Assembly (NCBI GenBank): GCA_945861575.1 | Contig: CAMAVD010000011.1 | Span: 1 to 45,840, forward strand | From: Akkermansia muciniphila | GTDB taxonomy: Bacteria > Verrucomicrobiota > Verrucomicrobiia > Limisphaerales > UBA11320 | DNA length: 45,840 nt | Direction of reading: 5' to 3' | Part shown: one piece after another, positions 43,859 to 45,840 of the stretch | Layout: each line of letters begins with the position of its first letter | Numbering within the stretch: position 1 is the first letter of the stretch | Position numbers and translations under genes: made by a program | The notes under the pieces: generated by a model | What the model saw: the letters and a program-made list of their open reading frames with translations, nothing else | Database searches by the model: none | Told to the model about the DNA's origin: nothing

Positions 43859-45274
43859 ATGGCAAACCGAAGGCGGACTGGTACAACCGCGGTTATGCAG
43901 CCGATTCTTGACTACCTTGCCGCTAACGAGCCCCGATTTGTCTCCGAGCTCTGCGACTATGTTCGTTTTCCCAGCGTCTCGGCGCAGTCCAACCATTCAG
44001 GTGACGTGCGTGCCTGCGCCGAATGGCTGGCATCGCATTGCACCTCCATCGGGCTGACAGCCGAAGTTCACAAAACGCCCGGGAATCCTGTGGTCGTTGC
44101 TCGAACAGCTCGTGCCCGCGGAAAACGGCGACCTCACTTTCTGGTGTATGGGCATTACGACGTCCAGCCCCCCGAGCCGCTTGAACTCTGGAAGACGCCA
44201 CCTTTTGAGCCAACGGTGGTGGGGCGTAAACTGTTCGGCCGTGGAGCAAGCGACAATAAGGGGCAGAACCTCGCTCATCTCAAGGCGGTGGAGTCCTACC
44301 TCAAAACGGGAACGGAGCTTCCTTGCGATCTGACCTTCGTGATCGAAGGAGAGGAGGAAGTTGGAAGCAAGAGCTTGGCCGGCTTCCTTAAAGCCAATCG
44401 GCGCACGCTGGCCTGCGATGCTGTGGTGATTTCTGACACCGGAATTCCCAGTCTTAAGCATCCCGCTCTCACCTACGGATTGCGCGGCATTGCCGCCTTG
44501 GAGGTGCGTGTGGATGGACCTTCCCGCGACCTGCATTCGGGAATCTATGGCGGATCTTTGGACAATCCCGCATGGGTCCTTTGCCAGTTGCTGGGTGGTC
44601 TGCGAGATGCGCGTGGGCGGGTGACGATCCCCGGGTTCTATCAGGGCGTTGAGCCCCTCAGCCGTTTCGAGAGACGCCAACTTGCTCGCCTGCCTTTCTC
44701 CGAGGTCGCCTATCGCAAGTTCCTCGGCGTTCCCAAGCTGAGTGGAGAGTCCGGTTTTACTCCCATTGAGCAGCGGAGCGCGCGCCCAACTCTTGAGATC
44801 AACGGGTTGACGAGCGGCTATCAGGGGCAGGGGAGCAAGACCATCGTTCCTGCCTGGGCGAGCGCCAAAATTACCATGCGACTTGTTCCGGGGCAGCTTC
44901 CGCAGAAGGTCCTGCAGTATGCGGTCGCTCACTTGAAAAAGCTTTGTCCACCTACGGTGCGCCTAACAGTGGAGCGGGGCCATTGTGGGGATCCCTATCT
45001 GGTTTCTCCGTCGAGTGAGATGGCTCAGGCGGGGCTTCGGGCCTTGCAGGCCGCGTTCCAACGCCCTCCTCTGCTGATGCGGGAGGGTGGCTCGATTCCT
45101 ATCGTCAATGATTTCAAACGGATTCTCGGAGTAGACACGCTGCTGCTGGGATTGGCCTTACCCGATGATAATCTTCATTCCCCGAACGAGAAATTCGACC
45201 TGGACAGCTTTGCCTTGGGCAGTCGCATGAGCGCGCTCCTCTGGCCCGAGTTGACCGCCGCGGTTGGTAAGTGA
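43859..45274 (+). CDS. M20 family metallopeptidase (dipeptidase-like)
   Basis: The protein has 471 residues; an ATG at 43895 could be the true start. The two-zinc aminoacylase/carnosinase fold is clear: LVYGHYDVQPPE (first His/Asp), GRGASDNKGQ (bridging Asp), VIEGEEEVGS (catalytic Glu pair), VISDTGIPS, a dimerisation part with RDLHSGIYGG, and PDDNLHSPNEKFDLD near the end (last His). These enzymes cleave dipeptides or N-acyl amino acids. No signal peptide is seen, so it is cytoplasmic. It follows the FMN oxidase by 48 bases on the same strand, and may share its transcript. Confidence 0.93.
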   Translation: MANRRRTGTTAVMQPILDYLAANEPRFVSELCDYVRFPSVSAQSNHSGDVRACAEWLASHCTSIGLTAEVHKTPGNPVVVARTARARGKRRPHFLVYGHYDVQPPEPLELWKTPPFEPTVVGRKLFGRGASDNKGQNLAHLKAVESYLKTGTELPCDLTFVIEGEEEVGSKSLAGFLKANRRTLACDAVVISDTGIPSLKHPALTYGLRGIAALEVRVDGPSRDLHSGIYGGSLDNPAWVLCQLLGGLRDARGRVTIPGFYQGVEPLSRFERRQLARLPFSEVAYRKFLGVPKLSGESGFTPIEQRSARPTLEINGLTSGYQGQGSKTIVPAWASAKITMRLVPGQLPQKVLQYAVAHLKKLCPPTVRLTVERGHCGDPYLVSPSSEMAQAGLRALQAAFQRPPLLMREGGSIPIVNDFKRILGVDTLLLGLALPDDNLHSPNEKFDLDSFALGSRMSALLWPELTAAVGK

Positions 45275-45333
45275 GTTTCTCGCGCTTTTAGGTTCAAGGT
45301 TGAGGGATGTTTTAATTCGTTGGCCTGCTAGGG

Positions 45334-45840
45334 TCACTCGTTGATGCGGATAAGGACGGTGTCGCTGTTGACCTTAGGCGAGCCGCTGGCGTTGGTGAGC
45401 TTGACGGATACGCGGTAATTACCGGCGTTCTGAGTGGTGACTCCGGAGAGGGTGAGTTTGGATTGAGCCTCACCCGCAATGGCCTTGTTGTTGAAGAACC
45501 ACTGGTAGCTCAAGGTTCCGTTTCCGGTGGCTTTGACCTCAAGCACGAGTGTCGCACCTGAGTTCAAGGTCTGAGCGACGGGCTGCTGGGTGATGGTGGC
45601 CCTTTCAATAACCAAGAGCTGCACCCCTTCCGTCGTGAACGATCCGGTATCGTCGGTCACTCTGACGGAGTAGATTTCAGAATCCGCAGGCGTAGTGCTC
45701 TCCAGGGTCAGGACAGGGCCCGTCTGACCTGGAATCTCCCCGCGTCCTTTGATCCACTGGTAGTTGAGGTCGCCCTGGCCAAAGGCCTGCACCTCAAAGA
45801 CGGCAGGCTCTCCGACTTCCACCGTGAGGGGGGCAGGGGA
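45334..45840 (-). CDS. Ig-like-repeat protein, C-terminal part (runs off the window)
   Basis: The reading frame is open to the window edge, so the start is outside. The visible ~168 residues hold two immunoglobulin-like domains of the kind repeated in bacterial surface proteins: first VEVGEPAVFEVQAFGQGDLNYQWIKG to SIYSVRVTDD-type strands, then ATITQQPVAQTLNSGATLVLEVKATG, LSYQWFFNNKAI and NAGNYRVSVKL. The C-terminus is a plain RINE, without the F/Y-x-R tail of other exported proteins here. It is probably a fragment of a large secreted adhesin or polymer-binding protein. Confidence 0.8.
   Translation of the reverse strand, partial: SPAPLTVEVGEPAVFEVQAFGQGDLNYQWIKGRGEIPGQTGPVLTLESTTPADSEIYSVRVTDDTGSFTTEGVQLLVIERATITQQPVAQTLNSGATLVLEVKATGNGTLSYQWFFNNKAIAGEAQSKLTLSGVTTQNAGNYRVSVKLTNASGSPKVNSDTVLIRINE

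Overview
The window reads as a chromosome segment of a high-GC, Gram-negative bacterium, most likely a member of the Verrucomicrobiota (an inference from gene content, not tested). The pointers are a DUF1549/DUF1553 protein typical of Planctomycetes and Verrucomicrobia, giant secreted LamG / lamin-tail / CotH proteins, a SecA enlarged in its middle, sialidase and sialate O-acetylesterase genes, and extracellular proteins that end in an F/Y-x-R-[LV]...P tail.

Layout. 1-4.4 kb: a secreted PQQ-like propeller protein and a FemAB/GNAT-fold protein. 4.4-5.6 kb, minus strand: tRNA-Arg(TCT), a divergent dihydropteroate-synthase-like gene and tRNA-Leu(TAG). 6-11.6 kb: a proteostasis and export run, secA-grpE-dnaJ-rsmE, with rsmE starting directly after the dnaJ stop. 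11.9-13.7 kb: a Sel1-repeat protein overlapping a CheB-type methylesterase whose receiver domain is degenerate. 13.8-15.5 kb, minus strand: purE-purK, overlapping by four bases. 15.6-21 kb: a DUF1549-LamG-DUF1553 protein, an MFS transporter and a classical SDR dehydrogenase. 21.1-22.7 kb: an AT-rich gap, two tiny membrane proteins and an SDR-fold protein without the catalytic tyrosine. 23.3-28.8 kb: a 1825-residue secreted CotH / lamin-tail protein, followed by a decayed transposase. 29.2-31.8 kb, minus strand: a sialate O-acetylesterase and sialidase pair. 32-34.4 kb: a YihY/BrkB membrane protein and a DUF4197 protein. 34.9-37.7 kb: a large exported protein and a GNAT acetyltransferase. 37.7-42.5 kb, minus strand: a five-gene run of ABC-F ATPase, UbiA prenyltransferase, UbiE/MenG methyltransferase, Lrp/AsnC-type regulator and RodZ-like HTH membrane protein. 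42.6-45.3 kb: an exported FMN alpha-hydroxy-acid oxidase and an M20 peptidase. The window ends inside an Ig-like-repeat protein.

Functionally, housekeeping genes (protein export and folding, purine synthesis, quinone tailoring, tRNAs) alternate with genes for scavenging sugars and complex polymers and for building large exported proteins. No CRISPR array, prophage, integron or intact insertion sequence was seen. The points most worth following up are the DHPS-like gene that has lost its p-aminobenzoate-side motifs, the Sel1 / pseudo-receiver CheB pair, the Tyr-less SDR with two micro-membrane proteins, and a C-terminal module shared by three otherwise unrelated exported proteins.
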